Positions 26,601 to 38,439 are shown, numbered from the stretch's first letter. The stretch: 64,000 nt of DNA from Theristus sp. LFF4_11 (GCA_030248135.1 JASANC010002084.1:43372-107371), one strand, 5' to 3'. Translations and numbers: made by a program. Notes: generated by a model from the letters alone, not told the origin.

Positions 26601-29600
26601 TTGTTCTCAATGATCTCTTCCATGTAATGGCGGAAGCTCAGCAGCACTTTTGACGCTTTCGCTGCAGAATACTATCAGTCTGCTATGGTGAAAAAATTAG
26701 AGTGGGAAATTGTGTGAATTAAAAAAAGAAAAAAACAATTTGCGTTTGAAAAGATAAACTCGCATCTGTTCTAAGCAGAGCCGCTCACGCACACTCAAAC
26801 TCGAAGTGAACCATCAGAGTAATCAAAGACTGTTCAAATGCAATTAGGCATTCTGCATCTCTAAGCTAATACATGTACATGTGCGTACTGCTTTTTTCAT
26901 CTTTGTTGCGTTGTGAAGACTCGGGTTGTCACCAACGTTCATCAGTTTGTATTTGTTACAGCTAAATCCACATTTGTATGCATTTTACAACTTTTGTCGA
27001 TTTTTCATGTTTTCCAGATATTCTTTTGTAGTGAGTGATATGGGCAACATACCCCAAACAATTTTCAATTTGAAACTTCTTTGCACAAGACAGTGAGATC
27101 ATTTTGAATTGGAGCTTTTTGGTTCACCCTGTATTTTATTTTTCAACACGGCGTTTGACTGCATTTGAACGGCAAATCTGCAAATCTAGTTGCACTGCAA
27201 AGCAAATTGAAAATAATCAAAACATGCGTTTTTGATTTTTCAGGTCAGCAAGTGAACGAAACGGTTCTAGTGCTACTGGGACTGCACTAGTACAAAATGG
27301 TCCAAACGTAAGAATGCAATCGAATAACGTGCCGATAACACCACGTTTGAATCGCAGAGTAGCAAGTCCGTATAACCAACCACGAAGTTTAGGCAGTCGA
27401 AAATCGTCGGCTCAATACGAGGCCGATATTGATGACTCTAGTGAATACACTGAGCTGATTTTGAGAGGTAAATTTTACGTCCTAATAAGTGTACGGTGAA
27501 AAATTTAAAGTTTCGAATCAATTCAAACTTTATAACGAAAAAGTTACAGGTGGCGCTCCTGCGGACAGCAGGGAAAGTGCATCAAACAGTGCATTTTCTG
27601 CTGCAGCTCTTAGCCACACTTTACAAAGAATACGTTTGCCAGCAAAGTGTGGTCAGTGCGATACGTACACATTCTTTCAAACGGTGCAGTGTCAGGAGGT
27701 AAACTCAATGTTGATTAAGGAGTTTTGTAACATTTGAACCAAATTATGTATCAAAACTAAATTTTTAGTGTGGCATGTCGTGGCACAAGGGTTGTTTGCA
27801 ATCGGTTGACGTTTTCTGTGGCCCTGGTGCAAGAACATTGGCTTCTGTCCCCAGAAGAATGTCTTGTTTTGGTGCTCCTCTAGCGGAATCGGTCGATGAA
27901 TCAACGCAGTCAAACGTTCCGCTGGTGCTAAAACGCTGTATCGAGCAACTGGAAAGGAAAGGAGCGAGAACAAAGGTGTTTTAGCAACAGAAAAACGTTA
28001 ACACATTTGGTTTTCTGAGCGCTAACGTCCACAGAAACATCAATAAGCAATGTTTACAATTTAAACAAATTTATAGGGAATCTATCGCGTGTGTGGAGTT
28101 AAAAGCAAAATTGAACAACTTTGCGAGCAATTTGAACGGTTTTCACCGCCGGATTTAGACGAAGAGTCGCCAACGAATGTGGCATCTGTTATTAAACTAT
28201 ACCTTCGTCAATTACCAGAACCACTTTTGACCAGTGAACTGTACGAAGACTTCGTGCAGTTTGGCAAAGTAAGCAGTTTGAAGGCTACAGTACTGTCACG
28301 ACAATTCAAATACTTACTTCTCTGTTGTTTCAGACTTTTCCCGCTGATCAAGAGCAATCACTAACTGACTCCACAGAGCGTGCATACTTCCAGTCTTCAG
28401 CTGTCGTTCAATGCAAGCATCTCGTAAATGCGTTACCGGTAGCAAATCGCGAAACTCTACGGTTTTTATTGACTCATTTAAAACGGTAAGTTTTTTCACT
28501 TCAACATTTGTTGATTAAAACCTGATTAAAACTAAAATTATATGCAACAGCTGCTTGTGTAACTTCTGCTTGTTACAGATTAACATGGTTCGAAGCAGAT
28601 ACAGGCATGTCAGCTGGTAATTTTGGTATTGTTTTTGGTCCAACTCTGCTATGGGGCAACACGAACGCTGAAGCACCTCTCGATAGCTTGCTGGAGGCAC
28701 CTGCGCAAGCACGTGCGGTCGAAATGATGATCCGATTTGTTTACGTATGTTTTAAAAACGATTACATACGGTTGATCAAATTGTACTCGCTAATTTTCAA
28801 ATTTTCCGAAAGTCATTTAAAACAGCACAACATATATACGTAACCAGAATGTTTGTTTTTATTTAGGACATATTCGATATGGATGCTGATGATGATCGCG
28901 ATCAATGGATTAACAATTATGGTCATTTGTATGGCATCAGCACTCGCAGAAGAAGTTTAGTCAGCGACGCGAGCAACACTAACGTAAACCCAAAAACATC
29001 AACTGAGCCCATCATAATTGGGCTTGATCATGACCATGTGAGCATATTTATTTACACAATAGCTCGGTTACTATTTGAGTGCAATTGCAGCATGTTAGCC
29101 GTGCATGTGCATGCACTATTGCAATTTAGGATACATCATCTGGCTCTAGTGAATTGCTTCAAAGTCGACCGCGACAGTCAGCAACACCAGATTTATTAAA
29201 AACGCACACTGAGGTTTGATCCGAATAGCCCATTTTGCTTGAGAATATGTGATTATTCATACCTTTTGTATAAATTACAGCCTGATACATTAAATAAATT
29301 ACAGCCTAAAACATCCGCAGCCCGTACCAGCAGCATCGACACCGCTGATAGTCTGTCCGTAAACCAAAGTAGTTACCGGTTATTTTAATAATTATTTGAC
29401 ATTTGCAATCACAGGTAAACAAACGTTTTTATTTTTATTAGCGCATCATCTGGACACTTCGAGTAACGGCAGTGTGCACAGTTCGCACGAGTTTCCGCTT
29501 GTGTCGGACAGCGGTCGAACGCATCGCACGGCCTGCCGACAACAATCCTCGCCCATTCTCATAAATACACCCGCTACAATCAATGAACAATTACGTCCGA

Positions 29601-30522
29601 ATTTAAAATCTAAAAAAAGCGCATGTGAGCAGCAATCATTAGAATCTCAACAATCTTCAGAACAACATCAGACACAATCAAAAACACAACAGCCATTGCC
29701 ACCAAACGCAATGATTCAAACCAATAAATCCAATGTCAACAACAGCTCAAACATTCCGAGGGCAGGTGGCGCGGCACGTCGAGCTCGTACGAGTTCCCAA
29801 AAACAACGCAGTTACACAACATCAATATTAATTTCACCTGGATTACAACGCAGGCAGCTGATTCTGTCATCTCCGCACAATGAAGATTGTGAACAGTTCA
29901 GTGATTGCGACGAACGATTGATGCAACAGAACAGTGGTCGGTTCTTACAATTCAAGGCTTTGTTGATTGAACTTTTATAAGACGAATATAATATCCATTA
30001 CAATTAAACTAATTTTGTATTAAAAAAAACTTAGGGACGCCATTAAACAAGCCGATGGAAGCCACTGCAAGCGGCAACAGTCTATCGCCGTCACGATGGA
30101 AAAACGGTACGGAGCGGGATATTAGGGAGAGCGAAGTTCATGTACAACCGACCAATTGCCAACTGGTTCTCGCTGGTTCAAATCGTTCGAACGCATCGAC
30201 GCGGAGCACTACTCTCTTAGATAGAAGTGGAACTTGTGAAGCTGCCAACGGGGCCAGTCCAAAAGGAAAATTTAAAAATCGACCAATTGACTATTCAAAT
30301 TCATTGAAGCAGCCACTGCGGCCACCAAGGCAGGCAGTGGGCCGCCAGAACAACAGGACACACAGTATGAATATCAACAATGTATCCAGCACGACACTTA
30401 ATGATGAGCACACACGGCACAATAATTTGGAGCCGGTTGAAAAACAAGCAGAAAATAAAGTTCTTTTACAGTCTGTTGGTTTGCTGTTTAGTAGTGATCC
30501 AGAAGATGCCAGCTGTGTTTAA
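11461..30522 (+). CDS. F-BAR / C1 / RhoGAP protein, ARHGAP29-45/GMIP type
   Basis: A Rho-family GTPase-activating protein predicted to act at membranes and actin. Exons: 11461-11887, 12314-12457, 12634-12756, 13567-14267, 17268-17517, 23546-23778, 23917-24027, 24143-24223, 24309-24482, 24573-24650, 24718-24798, 25172-25314, 27244-27467, 27550-27698, 27769-27975, 28077-28268, 28334-28485, 28579-28744, 28867-29037, 29130-29213, 29281-29368, 29442-29933, 30035-30522. Phases agree throughout (about 1652 aa). Order: Asn-tract N terminus, Ser-rich region, F-BAR (about 549-848), C1 zinc finger (about 945-992, LPAKCGQCDTYTF... then CGMSWHKGC), RhoGAP (about 1010-1212) with the arginine finger in GIYRVCG, then a long Ser/Gln/Asn-rich tail. 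The order matches ARHGAP29/ARHGAP45/GMIP (about 970-1260 aa in human); this one is longer because of low-complexity ends. Least certain: the 3' end of exon 4 and the exon 21/22 joint. Confidence 0.85.
11548..11677 (+). repeat. (AAC)n microsatellite encoding poly-Asn
   Basis: About 40 consecutive AAC triplets with a single CAC interruption lie inside exon 1 of the RhoGAP gene and encode an Asn tract. Open frames through it in the other registers (poly-Thr, antisense poly-Leu) are shadows. Confidence 0.95.
13080..13299. mobile_element. Small TA-flanked MITE in RhoGAP intron
   Basis: The ends CAGGGTGTTTAAAAAC and (inverted) CAGGGGCTCAAAAACG sit between TA dinucleotides, 220 bp apart. CAGGG-type termini with a TA target are typical of Tc1/mariner-derived MITEs. 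There is no coding capacity. Confidence 0.6.
14268..17267. other. RhoGAP intron 4, no other gene seen
   Basis: A 3-kb AT-rich intron. A direct duplication of about 25 bp (TTTGCAAAAACATTATTAAA) lies at 16981-17030. The open frames are short and biased. I see no RNA gene. Confidence 0.5.
18222..18610. mobile_element. Fold-back element in RhoGAP intron 5
   Basis: The left arm (GTGCCTTAGGCTGTGCCATT ... ACCCGAAATGGTTGTTAAAG, CGTTTTGCGGTCGTTT) is matched by an inverted right arm (AAAACGACCGCAAAACG, AAGAATTTCGGGT, AATGGCACAACCTGAGGCAC). The two arms cover most of about 390 bp, leaving a short loop near 18420. Open frames inside are arm artefacts. Confidence 0.7.
19682..20291. mobile_element. Snap-back Tc1/mariner-type MITE, family B copy 1
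   Basis: The termini CAGTGGCGGCCAAAAGTGTT (left) and their inverse (right) are flanked by TA. The two halves are near-complete inverted copies of each other, including TCCCATGCTAATTTTTTTTG and the TTTATTTGACAAATACCGAA region, so a single strand could fold into one long hairpin. A second copy in opposite orientation is at 54418-55052 and a diverged one at 21798-22396. CAGTGGCGGCCAAAAG termini resemble Tc1/mariner ends. Confidence 0.85.
20540..20815. repeat. Dispersed repeat, family C copy 1
   Basis: About 275 bp is closely related to 52738-53020 in the same orientation. Shared blocks include CCATCAAGGCGGGATCAG (the second copy has TCATCAAGGCGGAATCAG), AGGAGTTGTCTTTTTTAA, AATGAACAGAA and CTGAAAAAAGCTGCCATGTT. 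No reading frame or terminal repeat is clear. It is likely a fragment of a dispersed element. Confidence 0.65.
21798..22396. mobile_element. Tc1/mariner-type MITE, family B-like copy 3
   Basis: The left end CAGTAGCGACCAAAAGTTTG and the right end CAAACTTTTGGTCGCCACTG-type inverse are flanked by TA; the length is 599 bp. It is diverged from the 19682 and 54418 copies inside. No transposase frame is recognisable. Confidence 0.7.
22807..22965. repeat. 38-bp tandem repeat
   Basis: Three full units of a 38-bp sequence beginning TCTAGCATCATTCAGTTTAC and ending ATCACACGG, plus partial units at both ends, lie in RhoGAP intron 5. Confidence 0.85.
26257..27131. mobile_element. Degenerate mariner/IS630-type element with transposase remnant
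   Basis: The ends CAGGGTGAACCAAAAAGGTT / inverse (AGCTTTTTGGTTCACCCTG) are flanked by TA, spanning about 875 bp inside RhoGAP intron 12. On the minus strand at about 26690-26480 there is a short open stretch reading VLLSFRHYMEEIIENNGAHI and EQLTKRQLAEDSK, then a TAG stop, then more acidic sequence. That pattern resembles the C terminus of mariner/IS630 transposases (a basic helix, then I..NGGH.E.L). This is therefore a deletion derivative, not a functional element. Confidence 0.65.
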
Positions 30523-31163
30523 TAGAAAAATAAATCGTAACCAGCATTATTCTTGTTAAAACAAATTGATAAACTTGAATACCATTTATATGTTCGCTGC
30601 TTATCAATTGTTTTTTGTTTCTTGTTCATGGATCTTTCTGTTTTGAAATATTACAGTTTTGAGTGCTGATGAATGGTTATTATTTCTTTTTGCGTTTCAC
30701 ATTGAAAATTACGGTTTTGTGTCTTGGTTGGATTGGATAATTTGATAATCAATGGAACGCATTTTATTTTGTAGCCAATCAGATATAATATGTAAGTCAC
30801 TTTGTTATTTATTGTAATTACAGTTTTTAAGTTTGAAATCTGCAATGCAAACAGACGACGCGAATTAAGCTGTACAATACTATATTCTGTTTGCGTGATC
30901 GATCAGTTACAACACAGTACGTACTTCATTCTGTTTGCGTGTTCAGTCACAGTGAAAAGAAACGAGTGATTTTATTTACATAACATACTCATGTGTAGTC
31001 CTGCGCAACATCGGTTATCATTATATCTTATATTTAGTCATTGTTATTGTACAAAGGTGGAACTTATTAAGTTTAAACACTGTTAAATAGAGGCTGAGAA
31101 TTGTTGCCAGTTTGGTAAAATCATTTTATAAAGTGCAAAAAGCACACTCCAATCAATATAGTT
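30523..31163. other. Intergenic, between convergent RhoGAP and SLC7 genes
   Basis: AT-rich sequence holding the 3' untranslated regions of both convergent genes. A short direct repeat (TTCTGTTTGCGTG with the flanking GATC/GTTCAGTCAC motif) lies at about 30886-30950. No gene is seen. Confidence 0.5.
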
Positions 31164-34100
31164 TTAAAAAATTGACTTTTCATGAATACAGTTAACCGCC
31201 ACTTTTGCTTCAGAACTGCTTGGTAGGAATTGATAACCAGATCTCGAATTAGCTGCTAGACGACTGTTCTTCAATCCGTATCCAAAGTAGATGGCCATCC
31301 CTGCAACAGACTTGAATGAATATAAAATAGTGCAACATATGATGAACCAAAAAATGACCCAAGCAAAAGGAAAGCAAACATTGTCGATAAATGTACAAAG
31401 AATCAAATTAAACAAACCAAGAAACAGCCAAATCGCAAATCGAAGCCACGTTAGCGGATTTAAATAAACAATGAGCAGAATGTTCACAAATAAACCAACC
31501 AGTGGTAACCAAGGTACAAATGCAACCTAAATCAGAATTAAAATTTCTACCAATTGAAATTTTTTATAAAATAATCAAATGCACAGTCAAACAGAGAAGA
31601 TTTTTCACAGATAAACACCTGAAAACCAGAACCACTCATTGTCGTAGCTGAGATTCCCGAAAAAATTGCGCAGCAAATCATAGTTACTGCACCGCAGACA
31701 ATGTAGAGGGATGTTGATAGCCAGAACGGCAAGCCCGTTGAGGAGAGTCTCAAAGTTACGGCAGTAACAAAAAATATCGATGCGAACACGAACAATAACA
31801 GTTTCACACAGTGTATTGGCCTAAGAAAACTCCAAGACCGTAAGAAAATAACTTTACTTAGCCAAGGCTTATACACGGAACAATCGGCAGGCTTCAGTTG
31901 CTGCTGAAATACAAAGATTTGCGGTGCGTTTTTTACTGGTCGAGTTGCAACTTTGTATTCAACAACCGCTCTAAATTTTAAGTTCAACTACAGCAAACCA
32001 GAGTCCCAGTTTCGAGCATTCTATCAGTTTCATCGGTTTTCCATTGCACTTTAAAAGTGGTGGAAGTCGTGAGACAATCGTGCTCGAAGCACTGTTTGCC
32101 CACAGTCTCTTGGCGATTGCGCAAACTGTTGTTAAAATAGCAATCACGGTTCTCGTATCGTAAAAGTATCTATAAAATTTGCACGTACGCTCGGTTAGAC
32201 CAACAAGCATAAGTCTTTTTAGGCATGCAAAATTACCAGCGAAACGATGACCACGGAATATGAAACCAACGTGCCAATTGCGAGAAACTCAACCAGTTGG
32301 TTAACGTAAAACAGTAAATTCAGTAGAACAACAAGAACAACTGTTGATAATGTAGCCAACAGCGGCGTCTGTAGCACAAAAATACATCGATTTTTAAAAG
32401 GCTTTACAAAATTCCTTTTGAAGAGTGAAATTGAAACATGAAGTGTGAAGTGACACGTCAAACCTTTGTCCACGAATTAACGTGAGCAAACGAGGAGAAT
32501 ATTAGTCGATCATCGGCCATGGCAAAGATCACACGTGCATTACCGTAAATTGCGGCCAACAAGCCAGCGACAGTGGCGCTGATTGCGCCTGTCGTTACGA
32601 CGTATTTCATCCAGGGTGCACCGAGCTGCAGCAAGTCGCGATTTTAACGATAAAAAGCAAAAAATTGTTGTTTTTGTAAAAAAACAGTTTGAAATCATGT
32701 TTGTGCTTCAGCGCGAACCAAAACAAACGCAGTCGCAAGCGGACTGTTTACATCCATCAGTTTATAGGGAACCATCAGAGACAACGTGCCACAGCAGGCC
32801 GTGTACAGCACGGTGGTGACTGCCATCACGACAAGTGTCGCACGTGGTATGACTCGTGTTGCATCTGCCAGTCAAATACTGAACACATTTAGTCTGGTAA
32901 GCGGCTAAAACTGCGAAGTACTCAAATTCCTGCCATCAGTTTCTTCGGAAGCCAACGCGATCGAATCAAACCCGCTGTAGGCAAAGAAACACGTTGACGT
33001 TGCTGCCAGCACACCGCTGAACGAGTATGGCATGAAACCTGTGTTGAACAAAAACTTCAAAAAATCGTTACTTAAAAAAACAAAAATGTTCGCAACACAA
33101 CTTAAGTTCAAAAGCAAAAAGAAACGGTTAACGATAACGATGATTGCAATTTACCTTTACCAGCTGCACTGAACGGTGACCACAATGAAATGTCAGCGAA
33201 CGTGATGCCGTAGCCGATGACAAAGAGGAGAACCAATAGATTCAGCTGCATGTATGTATGTATGTAGTATGAAAATGTAGCTGTATTGAGAAACAAAATC
33301 TGAATCGCTAAAAAAACTGACCATGGTGAGCAATGCGTTGACATGCATGTTCTCGCGTACACCCAACGCCACGACAGTGCCTGCCAACAAGATCAACAAT
33401 ATTGAGAAAATGTCCGGTAGGCCGTGCCAAAGCGAGTATGGCTGCGACTGAAAAATCATAAAATATGTTGTTCGATATTTTTATTCCACGCATGTCGGTT
33501 GAGTGACGCGTGGTGTGCTGATAAAATTTGAAAACGGTACCTACGATTGCGATGCGACACATTGCTGCTCAACCGCTCTTCCTGTGAACATTGCAACTTG
33601 AAACAATAGAAACTGCAGCTCCCTCTCAATTACCGTATCGACGCCAAACAGGTGAGCAGTGTACGTTTTTATGGAGCCATTAACGACGGTGTCAACGTAG
33701 TTGGACAATGTCTTGGTCACCACTGCAGCACCGATCATATTCTCTAGCAGATAGTCCCAGCCAGCGATGAACGCAGGAAGTTCACCGACACAGATGTAAC
33801 TGTTAAAAAACAGTGCTTATGTTTTGGTGTCTTTCAAATTGGTCTATTATATATTGTTTGCATTTAGCTGATTGGTTGGTAACCACACGATGCATGCATT
33901 CTGCGCAGGCCTTGACTCCGCCCCACAGCAATGTCTGCTCGGAAAGCATCACATGGTCACCACCAATCAGCTAATTGCATGTGACACAGAAATAGACTGT
34001 TATCACGCCACAAAATAATTTTCAAAATGCTACGCCACCTGTAAGTATAGGCAGAGCCCGTTCGCTGCACTATCGCTGCAAACTCGGCATAGCAGACGGC

Positions 34101-36274
34101 GCTCAACGTTGATGCGAAGCCTGCCAGCAGAAATGACAACGTCGTCGCAGGTCCAGCCACGTTTCTTATCATTTCGCCTGATAAAGTTTATTGTTGCTGA
34201 TAAATGAAAAAAACAATAAAGAACCGTTATACATTCAGAAAATTCTTCAAAAATCTATAATACTAAGATAGTAAGAAAGTTTGATTGTTTGTCCGCAGCT
34301 TTTTGCTATAAATAGCATCGTCTGTAGCTTCACTCCACGTTAATTCATGATTCATGTGAACTGTTTTTCAATCTCTGTTCTGTGAAAAGTCCAAAAATCA
34401 TCATCATTCCCATACAATAAAAATATTAGGTTATGATCGACAACTTTGATTTGGCTGCTGCTGCTGTTCGCCATCTACACCAATCGAATTACCAACGAGC
34501 ACGGCAATTGATTGTTGCTGACCAAATAGCTAGACAGGTTCCACTATAAAAAGATTGCAGCATCAACAACGTGGCCATGATCGATAGCGAATGGAACGGT
34601 CCACATACATACAATTGTATAATTGATTAATTTTAATCGAAAGAGACAGTTGAATGTTGCTGATCAGAAGAGATTACCTTTTAATATTTTAAACGGGAAT
34701 AGTAGTTGGTTGTTGCTGATCAAGGATTGCTTTACCATACTTTTAACGGGGATGGCAGTAGAAAGAGATTGCTAAAAAGAGTGCTTTTTGGACGGGATGA
34801 TTGCTGTTCATTCATCACAAAAAATATTTTTCTCATACTGAACAGGTTGCTTTTTAATTTTTAAATACTTTAAATGGGCATCGGTTGATTGTTGCTGATC
34901 AAACAACGTTGTCTTATCAAATAACGTTGTTTTTGATTTTTTTGAGCGGGAATGGCAGTTGAACAACAATTGACGACATGGAAATCAAATAAAACAAGAT
35001 TGATTTTTGATACTTAGAACAGGAATGACAATGCAATACAGCTGATCAAAGAAGAGGGAAACAAAAATTAGTGACATTGAAGAAGCTACTAACAGAGGGA
35101 AAATTTTTGATATTTTAAACGGGAATGGCAGTTGTTTGTTGCTGATTAAAAAAATTGCTTTTATATTTTGAACGGGAAACGCAGTTATGATTGTGTTGCT
35201 TACTGATCAAAGAATTTAAAACAGGTTCTAATGAAAAAGAGTGGCAAATTTAAAATAATACAATCTGTGGCTTTGATTAATGCTGAAATCAGCGTAAAAC
35301 AATCCACACAGTAATATGGTAACTGCTATGGTGCTATGGTAAGTAAATCAGGTTATGATATGCACCAATGAAATCAGCGAAAGCACGGCTTGACAAAATA
35401 GCATTATTTTCAAAAAACCAGAAAATGCTGCAATTAAAAAAGTATAAACATCGACGGGTACAATTTGCTTCTAAAATGAACGATCATTGCTATGGTAAAT
35501 CAATAACAGTCGGTTGAAGCTACTCAAAATCAAATTCCAATGCATTTTTTGTCCGGATCGTCCGGATCAAAAAGGTCAAAATCCACTCAAAAATAATAAT
35601 TGTTTTCATCAGCTAACCGTGCCGTAGGCACGGGTTATTTGCTAGTCCAAGAAAAGGCCAAAAGAAAAACACCCGATGGCCGTCACCATAGCTGGCATGC
35701 ATAGAGACCCGAAGTGCTGTGCCCTGGCATTTTATTCAGACGCCTGGTGCCCGCCGGGCCTGACTTAGGGCTTTTTGTTTTGCGTGCCCTCTCCAACGCC
35801 CCCCTCTCCACTCAATCAGTCTCATTCTTTTTATTAAAAAGCTTTTTTTAAATCTCCCGCTCGCCCCCGCGTCACTGCACAAACCGTTGTTCGGCAATTC
35901 CACGCACAAGTTTTTTTTGCTTTTAGTATCCGTTTGTGCAACAAAAAAATTAAAAAAATGCAAAGTGATTTCGCAAAAAAAGCCAAAATAACTGCATATG
36001 CGTTGGTATTGGTAAAAATATTAAACAAAGCCGTTTTTATTTTAGCTTCGACCAAACCGAAACAGAAGCGGCTGATAGATTTCCGTTCTCTGTCGCCCTT
36101 ACCAGTGAGCACGTACATGCCGGTGCCGATGATTGAAGCAAAGCCCAGCGCGATCACATGCCTCAGCTTCAAACATCTCTTCAAGCGCGATTCCACCGCC
36201 CATTCGCCCAATTCGTATTTTGTTAATGACTGTTTTCGAAAAACTCTTCCCCTCAAATTTTCACACCAATTCAT
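31164..36274 (-). CDS. Cationic amino acid transporter, SLC7 CAT subfamily
   Basis: Plasma-membrane uptake of arginine, lysine and ornithine is the known role of the CAT subfamily (SLC7A1-4). Exons: 36274-36103, 34177-34039, 33799-33634, 33447-33322, 33245-33155, 33038-32934, 32864-32752, 32625-32464, 32368-32237, 32169-31999, 31903-31875, 31820-31619, 31526-31418, 31300-31164. All phases agree and give 617 aa, very near the 620-630 aa of vertebrate CATs. Family signatures are [20 protein letters not shown] (TM1), [24 protein letters not shown]...[22 protein letters not shown], and the C-terminal VAFVPWLPL...[10 protein letters not shown]. Exon 6 best fits family length with a GC donor (GATG|GCAGGA); a GT donor 12 bases further on is the alternative. 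The 29-nt exon 11 is the weakest. Intron 1 (1.9 kb) carries a Helitron. Confidence 0.9.
33864..33978. mobile_element. Short TIR element with AGCTGATTGGTTGGT ends
   Basis: TTAGCTGATTGGTTGGTAAC on the left is matched by the inverted TCACCACCAATCAGCTAA on the right, about 110 bp apart, in intron 2 of the SLC7 gene. Related single ends occur at 6186-6205 and 60929-60960, the latter followed by the same ATGCATG...GCATGCGTTCTG interior. Confidence 0.55.
34254..35645 (+). mobile_element. Non-autonomous Helitron in SLC7 intron 1
   Basis: The 5' end reads A|TCTATAATACTAAGATAGTA, matching the common Helitron start TC(TATA)CTA. The 3' end has a GC hairpin (CCGTGCC GTA GGCACGG) followed by GTTATTTGCTAG|T, i.e. 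the CTRR terminus inserted between A and T. No terminal inverted repeats are present. The 1.4-kb interior has no Rep/helicase frame but contains a degenerate minisatellite (34690-35220). Confidence 0.75.
34440..35220. repeat. Degenerate minisatellite inside the Helitron
   Basis: Repeats of a motif resembling AAACGGGAATGGCAGTTG, then TTGTTGCTGATCAA, recur at irregular spacing of about 70-130 bp. Internal minisatellites are common in non-autonomous Helitrons. Confidence 0.6.
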
Positions 36275-37765
36275 TATATGTGAACGCAGTTTTACTTGTG
36301 GTTGGAACAGAATCGGAAATTTTTTGATTTCTTACATTTCCTGCATATTTTTACCAACATATACACAGCATGAGACTGGTAGAAGACATTTAATGTGGAA
36401 ATCAAAGCACTGTTAATTTTACAGGGTAGTCCATAATTAGTGATACCAACTTTGAAACGTTGTAACTCGTCAACCGTTCAATCATTTTAATTAAAATTTA
36501 AAAAAAGTAAACGTAGATTTGCTGCAAAAATACTAAGCGGCATCACCAATCTGACTAAAAAACTGAAAACCGTAATTTTTGTTTGTTAGAGCTGAGTGGA
36601 CAAAAAAGTGAAATGAACTTTTTTAGCGGTGTAGCACATAGACACCACCTGATTACCTTTTGGGATAACCCTTTAGGCTAAAAATTTAGCTGGTTGTTTG
36701 AGTACGTCTGATTTTTTCAGAAAAATGTGAAACTGCTGAGTTATACTGAATAAAAAGGCCATGCACCCATTTTTATACTTAAGGTCAAATTTTTAGCTCA
36801 AATCAATTTTCCATCGAGCAACGCGTAAAATACAAACCATACATACGCTTTGTTGTTGTTTAACAGCAAATTGAATATGTTTGCTGTTAAAACTTTAGAA
36901 AATATAAACAGGAAAGTATGGAGCTAATAATGCCCGAAATGTCCATTATGCGAAACTTATAGTTTTTGAGTTTTTAGCTTGCTATGGATTAGCCGTTGAA
37001 CATCTGAAGCTCAAAGTTACTGGAAAACCAAGTTGACTTTTCCTAATACCTGGTTAAAATTTTAACAAAAACGCTAAAACGGTTGTTAAGCTAAAGCACT
37101 TCAAATTTGGTATCACTACTTATGAACCACCCTGTATAATGTGACACTGTACTGTCTATCAGCGTTTGTTGCGCATTTGCAATTTCGTGCACAAATAAAT
37201 GGTTATGTGTGCTGGATGATTTTTTTGTTCAAAACTTTTTTCTGCCCTGTTAAAGTCAAAGACACACGGCGTCTTTAAAAATTGATACATAACTTTTTTT
37301 GCATTTTTTGTTGAACGAATAGATGCGCTTCAACCAAGAAAAAATATCACATCAGTGCAATTCAGTTTTGACCAGCCTTTTTTTGACTTGGTGTTACGTT
37401 TGAGTTTTGCAAATAAAGCAAACGCAGGTACATATTCGTCAAGGTTTCGACATGAGAAAAATTTTAACTTTTATGTACACAACTCAATAATGTGTATGTA
37501 TCTTCAACAACACACCAAATCATGTAAGCACAGTAAGCTAGACCTTTTATAGCTGCGTTACACGGTGCGGCACAGCAAAACACAGGAGTTACGCGATGTA
37601 GAGCTACGTATGTGGGAAAAGCAAAAAAACGTTATATGACAAACTTTCGTTGCAGTGTGGCAGTAAAATCAAGAACACAAGTAACAAATCGTTTAACACG
37701 GTCCAAGAAGTAGTTCCCCAGTTCTTTTCTCATCGTCACAATGTTTCCGGCCTGTTCTTTTCGTC
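36275..37765. other. Intergenic between SLC7 start and LIM gene, with a MITE
   Basis: No coding region is recognised. Most of it is the MITE at 36422-37134 (listed separately). The remainder is AT-rich and would contain the SLC7 promoter (just above 36274) and the LIM gene's 3' region (just below 37766). Confidence 0.5.
36422..37134. mobile_element. TA-flanked MITE, CAGGGTRGTYCATAA ends
   Basis: CAGGGTAGTCCATAATTAGT, then GATACCAA on the left, is matched by the inverse of GGTATCACTACTTATGAACC, then ACCCTG on the right, with TA on each side; 713 bp, no transposase frame seen. The termini belong to the CAGGG class shared by several elements in this window. Confidence 0.75.
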
Positions 37766-38439
37766 TCATGATGTCGGATAGGAAGGGCGCATCAGGTTAT
37801 GCGGGTATTCGCCCCTGGTTTTTGGACTGAACAACAGGTTCGATCGATGCGGGATTGGATCGTGCGGCCCCGGTGTGGGAACGTGACCAGCGCAGTAAAC
37901 CTAAAAAACATGCCGTGACGTGGCTTGGTTTGCTCCTGGGGAACCAGCAGGCTCTGCAGTTTTCTAAAATCGTGCCCGATTTTTGAATAGGAAAAAAGTT
38001 AGTCAGTATTGGAAAAACATGACTTTTGTGATATGAGTAAAATGAAACCAGGTAATGCATATTATCTTCAACAAACTTTCGTCAAGGTCGTGAAGGAGTT
38101 TCAAGGTCATCGCCAACAACACTGAGAAACTGTGTTCTGTTTTCTTAATTCAGGTGTCAGTTGAAAATCACCACCTGTTTTTTAAAATGGCGTTCACCAA
38201 ACCGGCAAGAAGAACCCAAATACTGAAGCCAGAAAGTTGTAAAGTATAAAAACAAGCGAGTTTGTCACCTCCATGTCTTGGGTGTCATTACGATTGTTCT
38301 GGTATGTCTTCAACGTCAGACGCGTGCCGCAGATCCAGCACTTGAAGCAACCCTTGTGAAAGTTAGTGCCGTCCTTCAAAGGGCCAACTTTGTCGTTGAA
38401 ATACGTTGGACGTTTGCATCGGTAGCACGGATCTTTCAT
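37766..38439 (-). CDS. Small LIM-domain protein
   Basis: LIM domains are double zinc fingers used for protein-protein contacts, often at actin or muscle structures. Two exons (38439-38269 and 37900-37766, phase 0, donor GAG|GTGACA, acceptor TTTTTTAG) give 101 aa. The first exon reads CYRCKRPTYF..., FHKGCFKCWICGTRL and LKTYQNN; the second opens with VYCAGHVP, supplying the last Cys/His pair. The C-terminal 35 residues are Pro/His/Arg-rich with no second domain recognised, so this is a single-LIM protein unless further exons lie downstream. The LIM spacing is close to CRP/LASP-type fingers, but I cannot assign an orthologue. Confidence 0.75.

Noticed and set aside
37766..38439. LIM protein as a LASP orthologue
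   Set aside because: The LIM spacing is similar, but no nebulin repeats or SH3 domain follow; the frame stops 35 residues after the finger.
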